Shown: positions 1 to 6,507 of the stretch, one piece after another | Position numbering within the stretch: position 1 is the stretch's first letter | Layout of the letters: every line of letters starts with the position of its first letter | Assembly (NCBI GenBank): GCA_001795335.1 | Contig: MGOK01000135.1 | Location: forward strand, 294 to 9,422 | From: Chloroflexi bacterium RBG_19FT_COMBO_55_16 | Lineage (GTDB): Bacteria > Chloroflexota > Anaerolineae > Anaerolineales > UBA4823 | DNA: 9,129 nt | Direction: 5' to 3' | Program-made: the position numbers and the translations under genes | The notes under the pieces: generated by a model | The model's input: only the letters and a program-made list of their open reading frames with translations | Databases searched by the model: none | What the model was told of the DNA's origin: nothing

Positions 1-441
1 CCTTCTAACGTTCATCAAGTGGTGTACTGCATCAGCCACGATCTGGCTGTGGTCGAAGGCCAGTTGCGGCAGGTCGTCGATCGGGAACCAACCTGCCTGG
101 GCTGCGTCATCTGCGCCGTGCACGTCGAGCGCCGTACCGGGGGGCAGCACTGCCAGATAAGCGACGGTCACCACCCGCCCGCGTGGGTCGCGCTGCGGCT
201 CGCCGTAGGTGTGTAATTGCTCGAGATCCATCCCGATCAACCCGGTCTCTTCTGCGAGTTCCCGCGCCGCAGCTGCTTCCAATGGCTCGTCGATGTTGAC
301 GAAACCGCCGGGCAAAGCCCACTCCCCAGCAAAGGGTTGTGCGCCGCGCTGAACCAGCAACACGTACAACTTGCCTCTTTGCCATGAAAAGACAACCATG
401 TCAACAGTAAGCGCTGGGCGGGGATATTCAGACAGGTTCAT
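1..441 (-). CDS. Nudix hydrolase, NrtR/ADP-ribose pyrophosphatase-like (C-terminus cut by window edge)
   Basis: The minus-strand frame starting with ATG at 441-439 stays open for 147 codons to base 1, so the 3' end lies outside the window. GGAG at 453-450 sits 8 bases before the ATG and supports this start. The protein begins MNLSEYPRPALTVDMVVFSW and carries a complete Nudix box at residues 46-68: G46, E52, R60-E61-L62, E64-E65, G67-L68. This matches GX5EX7REUXEEXGU exactly, so the metal and diphosphate site is intact. The family hydrolyses nucleoside diphosphates linked to another group. The N-terminal half and the WALPGGFV stretch resemble ADP-ribose pyrophosphatases and the Nudix half of NrtR NAD regulators. 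Whether a C-terminal winged-helix follows, which would make it a regulator, cannot be seen; the visible end (FDHSQIVADAV) is where single-domain members usually finish. It is transcribed divergently from the lipoprotein gene. Nudix family is certain; substrate is inferred. Confidence 0.93.
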   Translation of the reverse strand, partial: MNLSEYPRPALTVDMVVFSWQRGKLYVLLVQRGAQPFAGEWALPGGFVNIDEPLEAAAARELAEETGLIGMDLEQLHTYGEPQRDPRGRVVTVAYLAVLPPGTALDVHGADDAAQAGWFPIDDLPQLAFDHSQIVADAVHHLMNVRR

Positions 442-595
442 TCAACTGGCTCCGGGTACATTTACTCAATTTTATAGCCAACCCAGGAATTCAGGAAGGG
501 CGAAGGGAACTATTAAGCCAAAAAATCGTCTAAAATAGAGACTCACCGCACTTGTCTTTCGTCGTCTGTCCTGCCTCATCTCTCAAAGGAGTACT
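442..595. promoter_or_regulatory. Divergent intergenic region between Nudix gene and lipoprotein gene
   Basis: This 154-base gap separates two divergently read genes and must hold both promoters. On the minus strand TATAAA (476-471) is a fair -10 box that would give a leader of about 20 bases. On the plus strand TAAAAT at 531-536 is a fair -10 box about 60 bases before the lipoprotein ATG. Neither has a convincing TTGACA-like -35 at 16-18 bases, so both are tentative. No strong inverted repeat was seen. Confidence 0.35.
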
Positions 596-1579
596 ATGAA
601 CCGCAAATATCAAATCCCAATTTTGGCTGTCGGGTTGGTCGCTCTGGTCGCCCTGGCCTGTAACATCTCATTGTTCACCACGCCCACGCCGATCGTTTTC
701 CCCACCCCCAATCTGACGATGACGGCGGTTTTCTTCCCCACCCTGACCGCCCCGCCCTTAGTGATCCCGACCGCTACCCTCCCCATCCCAGCCAGCCCGA
801 CTTCAACTTTTACAACCTTACCGCCCACCGCAACGGACACGCTCGTCCCCAGCGCCACAGCGACACAGCTGCCACCCACAGCAGTTCCGACCAACACCGC
901 CTCACCAACCAAATCCCTGGTCGGCCCCGACATGCGCCCGAAGTTCAGTGTCGTGGCGGAATACTTCGACAATCCACCAAACATTGACGCCTCTCTCGAC
1001 GATTGGAACCTCGATAAGTACATAGTAGACTCCGTCGTCTACGGAGGTTCTCGCCGCAAGGATGCCGCGGACCTTTCCGGCCGCTTGATGATCGGTTGGG
1101 ACGAAAGATTCCTTTACCTTGGCGTACGCGTGATCGACGATAAATATGTCCAGAACGAAAGCCGCGCTGACATATACAAAGGTGACAGCCTAGAGATCCT
1201 GCTCGACACGAACGTCTCTGGGGATTATTACCTGGGGACGTTGAGCTCCGACGATTTCCAGCTGGGCATTTCCCCCGGCTCGCCGCAGCCTGGCGACGAC
1301 GATGAAGCCTACCTGTGGTATCCACGCTCACTCGAAGGCCGGGAGGAGAATGTGAAGATCGCCTCCCGCTTGAAGGACGATGGATACCTCGTCGAAGTAG
1401 CCATCCCCTGGAGCATTTTCGGCGTCGATCCAGAAAGGAACCAGCACTTCGGCTTCTGCTTCTCCATCTCGGATAATGATAACCCAGACGAAAACGTACA
1501 GCAGAGCATGGTCTCGAATGTGCCCATTCGCATGCTCACCGACCCCACCACCTGGGGTGATCTGAAGTTGATTAAATAG
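596..1579 (+). CDS. Secreted lipoprotein with Thr/Pro-rich spacer and CBM9/DOMON-like domain
   Basis: The 327-residue protein starts at an ATG preceded by AAAGGAG (585-591). Residues 1-21 form a signal peptide (NRKYQ, then a hydrophobic core) ending in ALA-C22, which fits a lipobox, so the mature protein is probably lipidated at Cys22 and anchored on the outer face of the membrane. Residues about 28-108 are a low-complexity spacer rich in Thr, Pro, Ala and Ser, of the kind common in Chloroflexota surface proteins. Residues about 118-327 resemble the carbohydrate-binding family 9 / DOMON beta-sandwich: IDASLDDWN, DERFLYLGVRVIDD, GDSLEILLDT, YLVEVAIPWSIFG, GFCFSISDND and a closing WGDLKL. The family binds sugars or sometimes haem. 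No catalytic domain is present, so a binding or adhesion role is inferred; the ligand is unknown. It converges on the glycosyltransferase gene. Confidence 0.85.
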   Translation: MNRKYQIPILAVGLVALVALACNISLFTTPTPIVFPTPNLTMTAVFFPTLTAPPLVIPTATLPIPASPTSTFTTLPPTATDTLVPSATATQLPPTAVPTNTASPTKSLVGPDMRPKFSVVAEYFDNPPNIDASLDDWNLDKYIVDSVVYGGSRRKDAADLSGRLMIGWDERFLYLGVRVIDDKYVQNESRADIYKGDSLEILLDTNVSGDYYLGTLSSDDFQLGISPGSPQPGDDDEAYLWYPRSLEGREENVKIASRLKDDGYLVEVAIPWSIFGVDPERNQHFGFCFSISDNDNPDENVQQSMVSNVPIRMLTDPTTWGDLKLIK

Positions 1580-1602
1580 TTTCTCAGAGAAACTGGGTTT
1601 TT
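1578..1602 (+). terminator. Probable rho-independent terminator of the lipoprotein gene
   Basis: AGTTTCTC (1578-1585) and GAGAAACT (1587-1594) are perfect inverted copies around A1586. They can form a 7-bp stem with a 3-base loop, followed by GGG and five T residues (1598-1602). The stem starts at the stop codon. The stem is AT-rich, so it is only moderately strong. On the minus strand the hairpin is followed by ATTTAA, so it would be a poor terminator for the convergent glycosyltransferase gene. Confidence 0.55.
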
Positions 1603-1651
1603 GCTGCCACTGCCAAAGGAGTAAGACACGCCTTTTCGCAGGCGAACGATC

Positions 1652-2731
1652 TTAATCTCCCGGTTTATCCGCCCCCTCCGGCGCTCTCTTTCCTGAGGAG
1701 CGCTCGACGTGATTGGCAGTCTGAGAGCGCAGGCGGGCGCCCACATTGGATAACGTTACGAGCAGGCGCTCGGTTTTATCGCGCAAGTCCTGGGTAGCCA
1801 GCGGCGCGTTGATCGTCGTTTCAACGACGAACATGGGCCGGTTGCGAGCAGTATCAAAAGTATGCCACAGGTATTCGCCGATAACCCCCAACATGATCAG
1901 TTGCGCCCCGGAGGTGATTAGAATGAGGATGACCAGCGCGCTCCAACTGGGGACAGGCACATGTTGCAACAAGCGGGCGATACCGATCACTACCGCGGAG
2001 ATCAATCCGCACAAGACCAGTCCAATCCCGAAAAGGGAACAGGCGCGTAGCGGCAGGCAGGAATAGGCAACGAAGGCGTCGCTGAAGTACTGGAGATTTT
2101 TGGTTAAGGTCCTGCGAGACATCCCCTGCTTGCGCTGCTCGCGGTCGTACTCGACCAGACTAGGTTTATAACCTGTCCATAAGAGCAAGCCGGGTAAAAA
2201 GGGATTCTTCCCATTTGACTGAACCAAGAGGTCTGCCACCTGCCGGTCAATGAGAATAAAACTCATCCCCTGGGGCGAAATACCCTTGATGACGAGCTTC
2301 TTATACAGCCAGTTGAATAGCGAAGCCAACAGGCGCTTAGACCAGGGATCGTCAAGGCGGCTTTTATGTATGGCGATCACCAATTTATGCCCGGCTTCCC
2401 AGCGGTGGATCATTTCGGAGAGCGTCTCCGGGGGGTCTTGCAGATCGGCAGCAATGAATCCCACACAATCGCCGAGGGCATAAGTGATGCCGGCAATCAC
2501 GGCAGCAGTGGCGCCAAAATTGCGCGAAAGCTTGATCACTCGCACACGCCGATCCACATTCGCCAGACTTTTCAGCACGGCGAAGGAATCATCACCTGAG
2601 CCATCGTCGACGAAGATGAATTCAAAATCATGCCGGGTGTGGTCGGCGGCCAGCTGATCCAGGCGCTTGGCCATGGCTTTCAAGCTGAGCGCATTGTAAA
2701 AAACCGGGATCACGATCGAAACTAAGGCCAT
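1652..2731 (-). CDS. Family 2 glycosyltransferase, membrane-anchored, DPM1/GtrB/ArnC-like
   Basis: The 359-residue protein is a GT-A fold glycosyltransferase. Seen in order: the nucleotide-binding start LVSIVIPVF (3-11), VDDGS (41-45), LSRNFGA (68-74), the acidic metal/sugar-nucleotide motif DLQD (96-99), and the RxxxGxS-type motif REQRKQGMS (197-205). Two hydrophobic helices follow at about 229-252 and 264-287, as in polyprenyl-phosphate sugar transferases such as GtrB, ArnC and dolichol-phosphate mannose synthases. These transfer a sugar from a nucleotide donor to a lipid phosphate carrier on the cytoplasmic face of the membrane. The tail of about 70 residues after the second helix is charged and longer than I expect. 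The start fits the family's N-terminus although the nearest Shine-Dalgarno (AGGAAGAG, 2753-2746) lies 14 bases away. No other cell-envelope gene is adjacent, so donor and acceptor are unknown. Confidence 0.93.
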   Translation of the reverse strand: MALVSIVIPVFYNALSLKAMAKRLDQLAADHTRHDFEFIFVDDGSGDDSFAVLKSLANVDRRVRVIKLSRNFGATAAVIAGITYALGDCVGFIAADLQDPPETLSEMIHRWEAGHKLVIAIHKSRLDDPWSKRLLASLFNWLYKKLVIKGISPQGMSFILIDRQVADLLVQSNGKNPFLPGLLLWTGYKPSLVEYDREQRKQGMSRRTLTKNLQYFSDAFVAYSCLPLRACSLFGIGLVLCGLISAVVIGIARLLQHVPVPSWSALVILILITSGAQLIMLGVIGEYLWHTFDTARNRPMFVVETTINAPLATQDLRDKTERLLVTLSNVGARLRSQTANHVERSSGKRAPEGADKPGD

Positions 2732-3047
2732 ATTATGCGATTGTGCTCTTCCTGCCGATCGGCGAAATTATTTTTTCTGTCCCCACCAGGCAATAGTACT
2801 TAAGGACTAACTAATTTCTAACTATTTGTGTATAATAACGCCACGAAGATGGCTTTGTTACACCTGGAACTAACCAATCTCTTACTGTTTTCTAAAACAA
2901 ATTAAGCCTTAGAGACCGGCTTAATTCTCCCTTGACGAGGAGAAGCGAAACAGCAATTCCCCGCCTGTCCTGCTGAGCTTGTGCTTACGATGATAAAATT
3001 GAATTGCTGTCAGTATGGATATTTTTCACCGATCAGGGAGTGAAATC
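2732..3047. promoter_or_regulatory. Long divergent intergenic region with two hairpins and -10-like boxes
   Basis: These 316 bases hold no credible gene. They separate the minus-strand glycosyltransferase from the plus-strand peroxiredoxin. Visible elements are TATAAT at 2831-2836 (plus strand, weak -35), a perfect 9-bp inverted repeat AATTAAGCC/GGCTTAATT at 2900-2908 and 2918-2926 with a 9-base loop and no T-run after it, and the extended -10 TGATAAAAT at 2991-2999. A perfect 10-bp inverted repeat, ACAGCAATTC (2950-2959) and GAATTGCTGT (3001-3010), brackets that second -10 box. TTGACG at 2932-2937 has no -10 at the right distance. The promoter for the glycosyltransferase was not identified with confidence. 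Confidence 0.5.
2991..2999 (+). promoter_or_regulatory. Candidate extended -10 promoter of the peroxiredoxin gene
   Basis: TGATAAAAT has the TGn extension followed by TAAAAT and lies about 50 bases before the peroxiredoxin ATG. No good -35 is seen, which is tolerated with an extended -10. The box lies between the arms of a perfect 10-bp inverted repeat, so it could be under operator control. Confidence 0.35.
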
Positions 3048-3746
3048 ATGATGCAACCCAATCAACGTCTTGAAGACCTGGAGCAGCGCTTCAGCCAGAT
3101 GGAATCCCGGCTGAAAGACACGCCGGAAAAAGAAGCGATTTCCATCCTGCATGCCATGATCCAAGAGAACCGCCGGCAACTGCCGGCGAAAGCCGCACCC
3201 GCCGGAGAGACAGGCGCCAGCCTGGAATATGTGGCAAATCTGTATAAATCTGCGCCCGGAATGCAAGGCGCAGCCGAGAACGAAGGCCTGCCGATAGGCA
3301 GCCCAGCGCCCGATTTCACTTTGCCCGACGCCCAGGGCCAGCCGGTGTCGCTGTCTGATTTCCGTGGCAAGCACGTCGTGCTGGTCTTCTACCCGCTGGA
3401 TTGGAGCCCGGCCTGCAGCGACCAGCTTAGCCTTTACCAGGCAGAAATGAGTGAGTTCGAAAAGCACAACGCCCAGGTAGTCGCCGTTTCGGTGGACAGT
3501 CTCTACAGCCACGGGGCATGGTCTGCGGTGCGCGGTATCACCTTCCCGCTGCTGGCTGACTTCCATCCTAAAGGCGAGGTGGCGCGCCGCTACCAGGTGC
3601 TGCGCGCCACGGACGGCTTCTCAGAAAGGGCGCTGTACATTCTTGATGAGCAGGGGATCATCCGCTACCGGAACGTCTCGCCGGAAATCCATATGATCCC
3701 AGACATCTACGAGCTGTTCGCGCAGCTGGAAAAGCTCAAGGGGTGA
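3048..3746 (+). CDS. Peroxiredoxin (AhpC/TSA family), single-cysteine, with N-terminal helical extension
   Basis: I choose the ATG at 3048, giving 232 residues, because AGGGAG (3035-3040) lies 7 bases before it; an ATG at 3015 in the same frame has no such site. Residues about 1-45 are charged and heptad-like (QRLEDLEQRFSQMESRL) and probably form a coiled coil, an extension not found in ordinary peroxiredoxins. The thioredoxin-fold domain starts at GSPAPDFTL (about 84). The active site reads P116-LDW-S120-PA-C123, so Ser replaces the usual Thr of PxxxTxxC, as it does in some families. Arg194 (SERALYILD) matches the conserved active-site Arg. Cys123 is the only cysteine, so there is no resolving cysteine in the chain: a 1-Cys mechanism, recycled by an outside thiol, is inferred. 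The family reduces hydrogen and organic peroxides in the cytoplasm; there is no signal peptide. Confidence 0.9.
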   Translation: MMQPNQRLEDLEQRFSQMESRLKDTPEKEAISILHAMIQENRRQLPAKAAPAGETGASLEYVANLYKSAPGMQGAAENEGLPIGSPAPDFTLPDAQGQPVSLSDFRGKHVVLVFYPLDWSPACSDQLSLYQAEMSEFEKHNAQVVAVSVDSLYSHGAWSAVRGITFPLLADFHPKGEVARRYQVLRATDGFSERALYILDEQGIIRYRNVSPEIHMIPDIYELFAQLEKLKG

Positions 3747-3770
3747 TCCACCCGGGCAACGGAGATAACC

Positions 3771-3968
3771 CGCGAATTTCGCGAATTAACGCCAACCCCT
3801 GAACGAATAAGAAATTCAGTAAATCACAGATTCAGAAATTTGGAGCTTCGCAGTATCGATTTCAGTCGCTTTCTTGCCTGAAATCAGCCAAAAACACGAA
3901 GGCTTAAGCTATTACTCCGGCAAACCTGTGATTTACTGAAATTATTAAACATTAGCGTAATTAGCGTA
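3771..3968. repeat. Structured intergenic element with nested inverted repeats and 9-bp iterons
   Basis: The gap between the peroxiredoxin and glutaredoxin-like genes is unusually structured. TTCAGTAAATCACAG (3815-3829) is repeated exactly in inverted form at 3926-3940. Inside lies another perfect 8-bp pair, GATTTCAG (3858-3865) and CTGAAATC (3878-3885). Outside, the left flank has two tandem 9-mers CGCGAATTT CGCGAATTA (3771-3788) and the right flank two identical tandem 9-mers ATTAGCGTA ATTAGCGTA (3951-3968). Read in reverse complement the right pair resembles the left pair, sharing CGCKAATT-like cores. The whole therefore behaves as an imperfect inverted-repeat element of about 200 bases with no coding capacity. 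It might be a miniature transposable element, a dispersed structured repeat, or a transcribed RNA hairpin. Confidence 0.6.
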
Positions 3969-3988
3969 TAAATCAAGGAGACGAGGGT

Positions 3989-4279
3989 ATGTTTACTGAT
4001 CATGGTGTCGCGGATCCAGCCACTCCGCAAAAAGTTAAAGTGGCTGTCTATGGGACCCGCTGGTGCGCGGCCACCCAGTTCGTGCGCCGCTACCTCGACC
4101 GGGCGGAAATCAGCTACGATTTCCGCGACATGGATGCCGATGCGGAGGCAGCCAGCCAGGTGCGTTGGTGGACGGGCGGCAACCTCAGCCACCCCACGGT
4201 GCAGATCGGCGGCGATATCCTGGTCGAGCCGATGTCGCACGAGCTTAACGCGGCGTTGGAGATGAACGGGGTAATCTGA
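3989..4279 (+). CDS. Glutaredoxin-like protein, monothiol active site
   Basis: The 96-residue protein starts at ATG 3989, 8 bases after AAGGAG (3975-3980). It has the short thioredoxin/glutaredoxin fold pattern: strand KVAVYGTRWC (17-26), helix, second strand, then the cis-proline site SHPTVQIGGD (67-76). The active site is W25-C26-A-A-T29. The second cysteine of a CxxC is absent and Cys26 is the only cysteine in the protein, so it should act as a monothiol, for example in de-glutathionylation-type exchange with whatever small thiol the cell uses. No CGFS motif is seen, so it is not a typical Fe-S-transfer monothiol glutaredoxin. It lies 33 bases before the aldehyde dehydrogenase gene on the same strand with no terminator between, so co-transcription is likely. 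It might protect or regulate the dehydrogenase's catalytic cysteine; that is a guess from position only. Confidence 0.82.
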   Translation: MFTDHGVADPATPQKVKVAVYGTRWCAATQFVRRYLDRAEISYDFRDMDADAEAASQVRWWTGGNLSHPTVQIGGDILVEPMSHELNAALEMNGVI

Positions 4280-4312
4280 AGCTCTCACCCCACTGTTCAC
4301 GGAGTACCCACA

Positions 4313-5842
4313 ATGAAATCCCTTTTAGACAAACTTGGCATCCAGGATGTCAACCCGGGAGCCTGCTTTGGCCTCGAAGGCTGGATCACCGACCCAGCTG
4401 GCAAACAGCTGGTCTCCTACAATCCCACCAGCGGCGAGCCAATCGCCCGGATTGTCCAGGCCAGCGCCGCCACCTATGAAAAAGTCGTCGCCGCCGCCCA
4501 GGAAACCTTCTTAACCTGGCGCAGCCTCCCAGCCCCGCAGCGCGGCCTGGTGGTGCGCGACCTGGCTGAGGCGCTGCGCGAATTGAAAGAGCCGCTGGGC
4601 GACCTGGTCTCGCTGGAGATGGGTAAGATCCGCGCCGAAGGTCACGGCGAAGTGCAGGAGATGATCGATATCTGTGACTTTGCCGTTGGACTGTCGCGCC
4701 AGCTGTACGGCCTGACAATGCAGTCTGAGCGCCCCAGCCACCGCATGTTCGAGCAGTGGCACCCGCTGGGCGTGGTGGGTGTGATCACCGCCTTCAACTT
4801 CCCCGTAGCAGTCTGGTCGTGGAACGCAGCCATCGCCGCGATTTGCGGCGACCCGGTGTTATGGAAGCCGTCCTCGCTGACCCCGCTGTGCGCCATTGCC
4901 GTGCAGCACATCGCCAACTGGGTGATGGCTGACCATGGACTGCAGGGTGTCTTCAACTTGACGATCGGCACCGGGCGGGAGGTGGGCGATCTGATGCTCA
5001 ACGATCCACACGTACAGTTGATCTCTTTCACTGGCTCAACCAAGATCGGCAAACACGTCGCCCGGGCTGTGGCTGAGCGCTTCGGGCGCACCATCCTGGA
5101 ATTGGGCGGCAACAACGCCATCATCGTGGCCGAAGACGCTGACCTGGACCTGGCGGTGCGCGCCATCTTGTTCGGCGCAGTTGGCACCGCAGGGCAGCGC
5201 TGTACCACCACCCGGCGCATCATTATGCAGAAAGAAATCGCCCCGCAATTAACCCAACGCCTGGTGGACGCTTACCGGCAGGTGCGCCTGGGCGACCCGC
5301 TTGACGAGGGTACCTTGATGGGGCCGCTGGTGGAAGGCGCGGCGATAGAGGAGATGTTCGACGCATTACAAAAGGCTAAAACCCAGGGAGGTGAGATCCT
5401 GACCGGCGGGAAGATACGCCCCGACCTGGGGCCCAACTTCGTCGAGCCGACTATCGTCAAGATGCCCAGCCAGACAGAGATCGTCAAGCAGGAGACTTTC
5501 GCCCCCATTCTGTACCTGCTGGAATACCAGGACCTGGAAGAAGCGATCCGCATCCACAACGCCGTGCCGCAGGGGTTGTCCAGCGCCATCTTCACCGACA
5601 GCGTGCGTAAGGCCGAGGCCTTCCTCTCTGCACAGGGATCAGATTGCGGCATCGCCAACGTCAATATCGGCACCTCGGGAGCCGAGATCGGCGGGGCTTT
5701 CGGCGGCGAGAAAGAGACCGGCGGCGGTCGCGAGTCCGGCTCCGACGCCTGGAAAGCTTACATGCGCCGTCAGACTAACACGATCAACTTCTCACCTGAC
5801 CTGCCCCTGGCGCAGGGGATCAGATTCGGTGAGGGTGATTAA
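4313..5842 (+). CDS. Aldehyde dehydrogenase, ALDH7/antiquitin type (probable aminoadipate-semialdehyde dehydrogenase)
   Basis: The 509-residue protein is full length for the ALDH7 family (human ALDH7A1 mature form about 511). The start has GGAG (4301-4304) 8 bases upstream. Catalytic residues are all visible: Asn162 in FNFP, Lys185 in WKPS for NAD binding, Glu263 in LELGG, and nucleophile Cys297 in GQRCTTTRR. Family hallmarks are SERPSHRMFEQWHPLGVVGVI and, near the C-terminus, NIGTSGAEIGGAFGGEKETG. Glu116 and Arg296 fall where human ALDH7A1 places its carboxylate-contacting Glu121 and Arg301, which supports an aminoadipate-semialdehyde-like substrate. The expected reaction is NAD-dependent oxidation of the semialdehyde (in equilibrium with piperideine-6-carboxylate) to 2-aminoadipate in lysine breakdown, in the cytoplasm. 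No other lysine-degradation gene is near, so a more general detoxifying role remains possible. Confidence 0.93.
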   Translation: MKSLLDKLGIQDVNPGACFGLEGWITDPAGKQLVSYNPTSGEPIARIVQASAATYEKVVAAAQETFLTWRSLPAPQRGLVVRDLAEALRELKEPLGDLVSLEMGKIRAEGHGEVQEMIDICDFAVGLSRQLYGLTMQSERPSHRMFEQWHPLGVVGVITAFNFPVAVWSWNAAIAAICGDPVLWKPSSLTPLCAIAVQHIANWVMADHGLQGVFNLTIGTGREVGDLMLNDPHVQLISFTGSTKIGKHVARAVAERFGRTILELGGNNAIIVAEDADLDLAVRAILFGAVGTAGQRCTTTRRIIMQKEIAPQLTQRLVDAYRQVRLGDPLDEGTLMGPLVEGAAIEEMFDALQKAKTQGGEILTGGKIRPDLGPNFVEPTIVKMPSQTEIVKQETFAPILYLLEYQDLEEAIRIHNAVPQGLSSAIFTDSVRKAEAFLSAQGSDCGIANVNIGTSGAEIGGAFGGEKETGGGRESGSDAWKAYMRRQTNTINFSPDLPLAQGIRFGEGD

Positions 5843-5880
5843 GCATCCTAAGGAAGCCAGGAGTAGAAGAAACCATGAAA

Positions 5881-5903
5881 GGGGAGTCCCTGGTATACTC
5901 CCC
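5881..5903. terminator. GC-rich hairpin after the aldehyde dehydrogenase gene
   Basis: GGGGAGT (5881-5887) and ACTCCCC (5897-5903) form a perfect 7-bp stem with a 9-base loop, 38 bases after the stop codon. It is placed as a terminator for the glutaredoxin-ALDH pair would be, but only GCAGTTTGC follows, so the T-run is weak. It may work with Rho or as a 3'-end stabiliser. Confidence 0.4.
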
Positions 5904-5941
5904 GCAGTTTGCTTACCGGTTCTCAGTGAGGTGAACAAACC

Positions 5942-5947
5942 TATAAT
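5942..5947 (+). promoter_or_regulatory. -10 box of the cyclophilin gene
   Basis: A perfect TATAAT lies 21 bases before the ATG of the cyclophilin gene and just after the hairpin at 5881-5903. The -35 region at the proper distance (GGTTCTCA, around 5918-5925) matches TTGACA poorly. A start of transcription near 5953 would leave a very short leader containing GAGGAG (5955-5960). Confidence 0.45.
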
Positions 5948-5968
5948 TAAGCCTGAGGAGATACAAAT

Positions 5969-6460
5969 ATGAATAAAAAACAATGGACCAGCTCTCCCGC
6001 CATGCAGATCGATGCAAAAAAATCTTATCAAGCCAGCATCGAAACCAACCGAGGGGAGATCGAAGTGGAGCTCTACCCCCAATACGCGCCCAAAACGGTT
6101 AACAACTTTATTTTCCTGGCCAGAGAAGGATTCTACGATGGTGTGGTGTTCCACCGGGTGATCAGCAAGTTCGTCATCCAGGGAGGCGATCCGACCGGGA
6201 CTGGGTCGGGTGGTCCGGGATACCGATTTGAGGATGAGGTGGTCGGAAACCCTTTGAAACATGAGACCGGGGTCATTTCAATGGCCAATGCCGGGGAGAA
6301 CACCAACGGAAGCCAGTTCTTCATCACCCACTCCCCCCAGCCGCATCTCAATGGAAAACACACCGTTTTCGGGAAAGTGGTTGCCGGCCATGATGTGGTT
6401 GATGCGATCCGCCAGGGGGATTCGATGCTGCGAGTGATTATCCACGAAGCGGGAACATGA
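5969..6460 (+). CDS. Peptidyl-prolyl cis-trans isomerase, cyclophilin type
   Basis: The 163-residue protein starts 8 bases after GAGGAG (5955-5960). It is a complete cyclophilin: [14 protein letters not shown] (61-74) with the catalytic Arg63, Phe68 and Gln71, the glycine-rich GTGSGGPGY loop (77-85), [16 protein letters not shown] (105-120) and [11 protein letters not shown] (127-137). It catalyses cis-trans isomerisation of prolyl bonds during folding. No signal peptide or membrane segment is present, so it acts in the cytoplasm. Residue 126 is His where human cyclophilin A has Trp121, a substitution common in bacterial forms and usually linked to weaker cyclosporin binding. It appears to be a single-gene unit with its own -10 box upstream and a hairpin downstream. 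Confidence 0.96.
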   Translation: MNKKQWTSSPAMQIDAKKSYQASIETNRGEIEVELYPQYAPKTVNNFIFLAREGFYDGVVFHRVISKFVIQGGDPTGTGSGGPGYRFEDEVVGNPLKHETGVISMANAGENTNGSQFFITHSPQPHLNGKHTVFGKVVAGHDVVDAIRQGDSMLRVIIHEAGT

Positions 6461-6507
6461 TCCAAGTTTGAACAGCGGGTAGGAAGAAAATAACCCATCG
6501 AACATGC

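Noticed and set aside
107..385. 92-codon minus-strand open frame at the left edge
   Set aside because: It is an Arg/Ala-rich frame lying inside the Nudix gene, whose own frame on the same strand has an exact Nudix box and a ribosome binding site.
610..1023. 137-codon minus-strand open frame opposite the lipoprotein
   Set aside because: It is the reverse reading of the Thr/Pro-rich codons, which yields a Gly/Val-rich sequence; the plus frame has a signal peptide, a ribosome binding site and a recognisable domain.
1629..1644. CGCCT/AGGCG hairpin between the convergent genes as terminator of the glycosyltransferase gene
   Set aside because: The stem is only 5 bp and is not followed by a T-run on the minus strand.
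2932..2937. TTGACG as a -35 box for the peroxiredoxin gene
   Set aside because: Positions 16-18 bases downstream (about 2954-2961, AATTCCCC) do not resemble a -10 box.
3015..3047. Upstream in-frame ATG at 3015 as start of the peroxiredoxin
   Set aside because: It has no ribosome binding site, the added 11 residues (MDIFHRSGSEI) look like translated leader, and AGGGAG is correctly placed for the ATG at 3048.
3771..3968. CRISPR array or leader
   Set aside because: The repeats are 9 and 15 bases and mostly inverted; there are no regular direct repeats of 24 bases or more with unique spacers.
3989..4279. Thioredoxin or NrdH-type dithiol redoxin
   Set aside because: The active site is WCAAT with no second cysteine anywhere in the protein, so dithiol chemistry is not possible.
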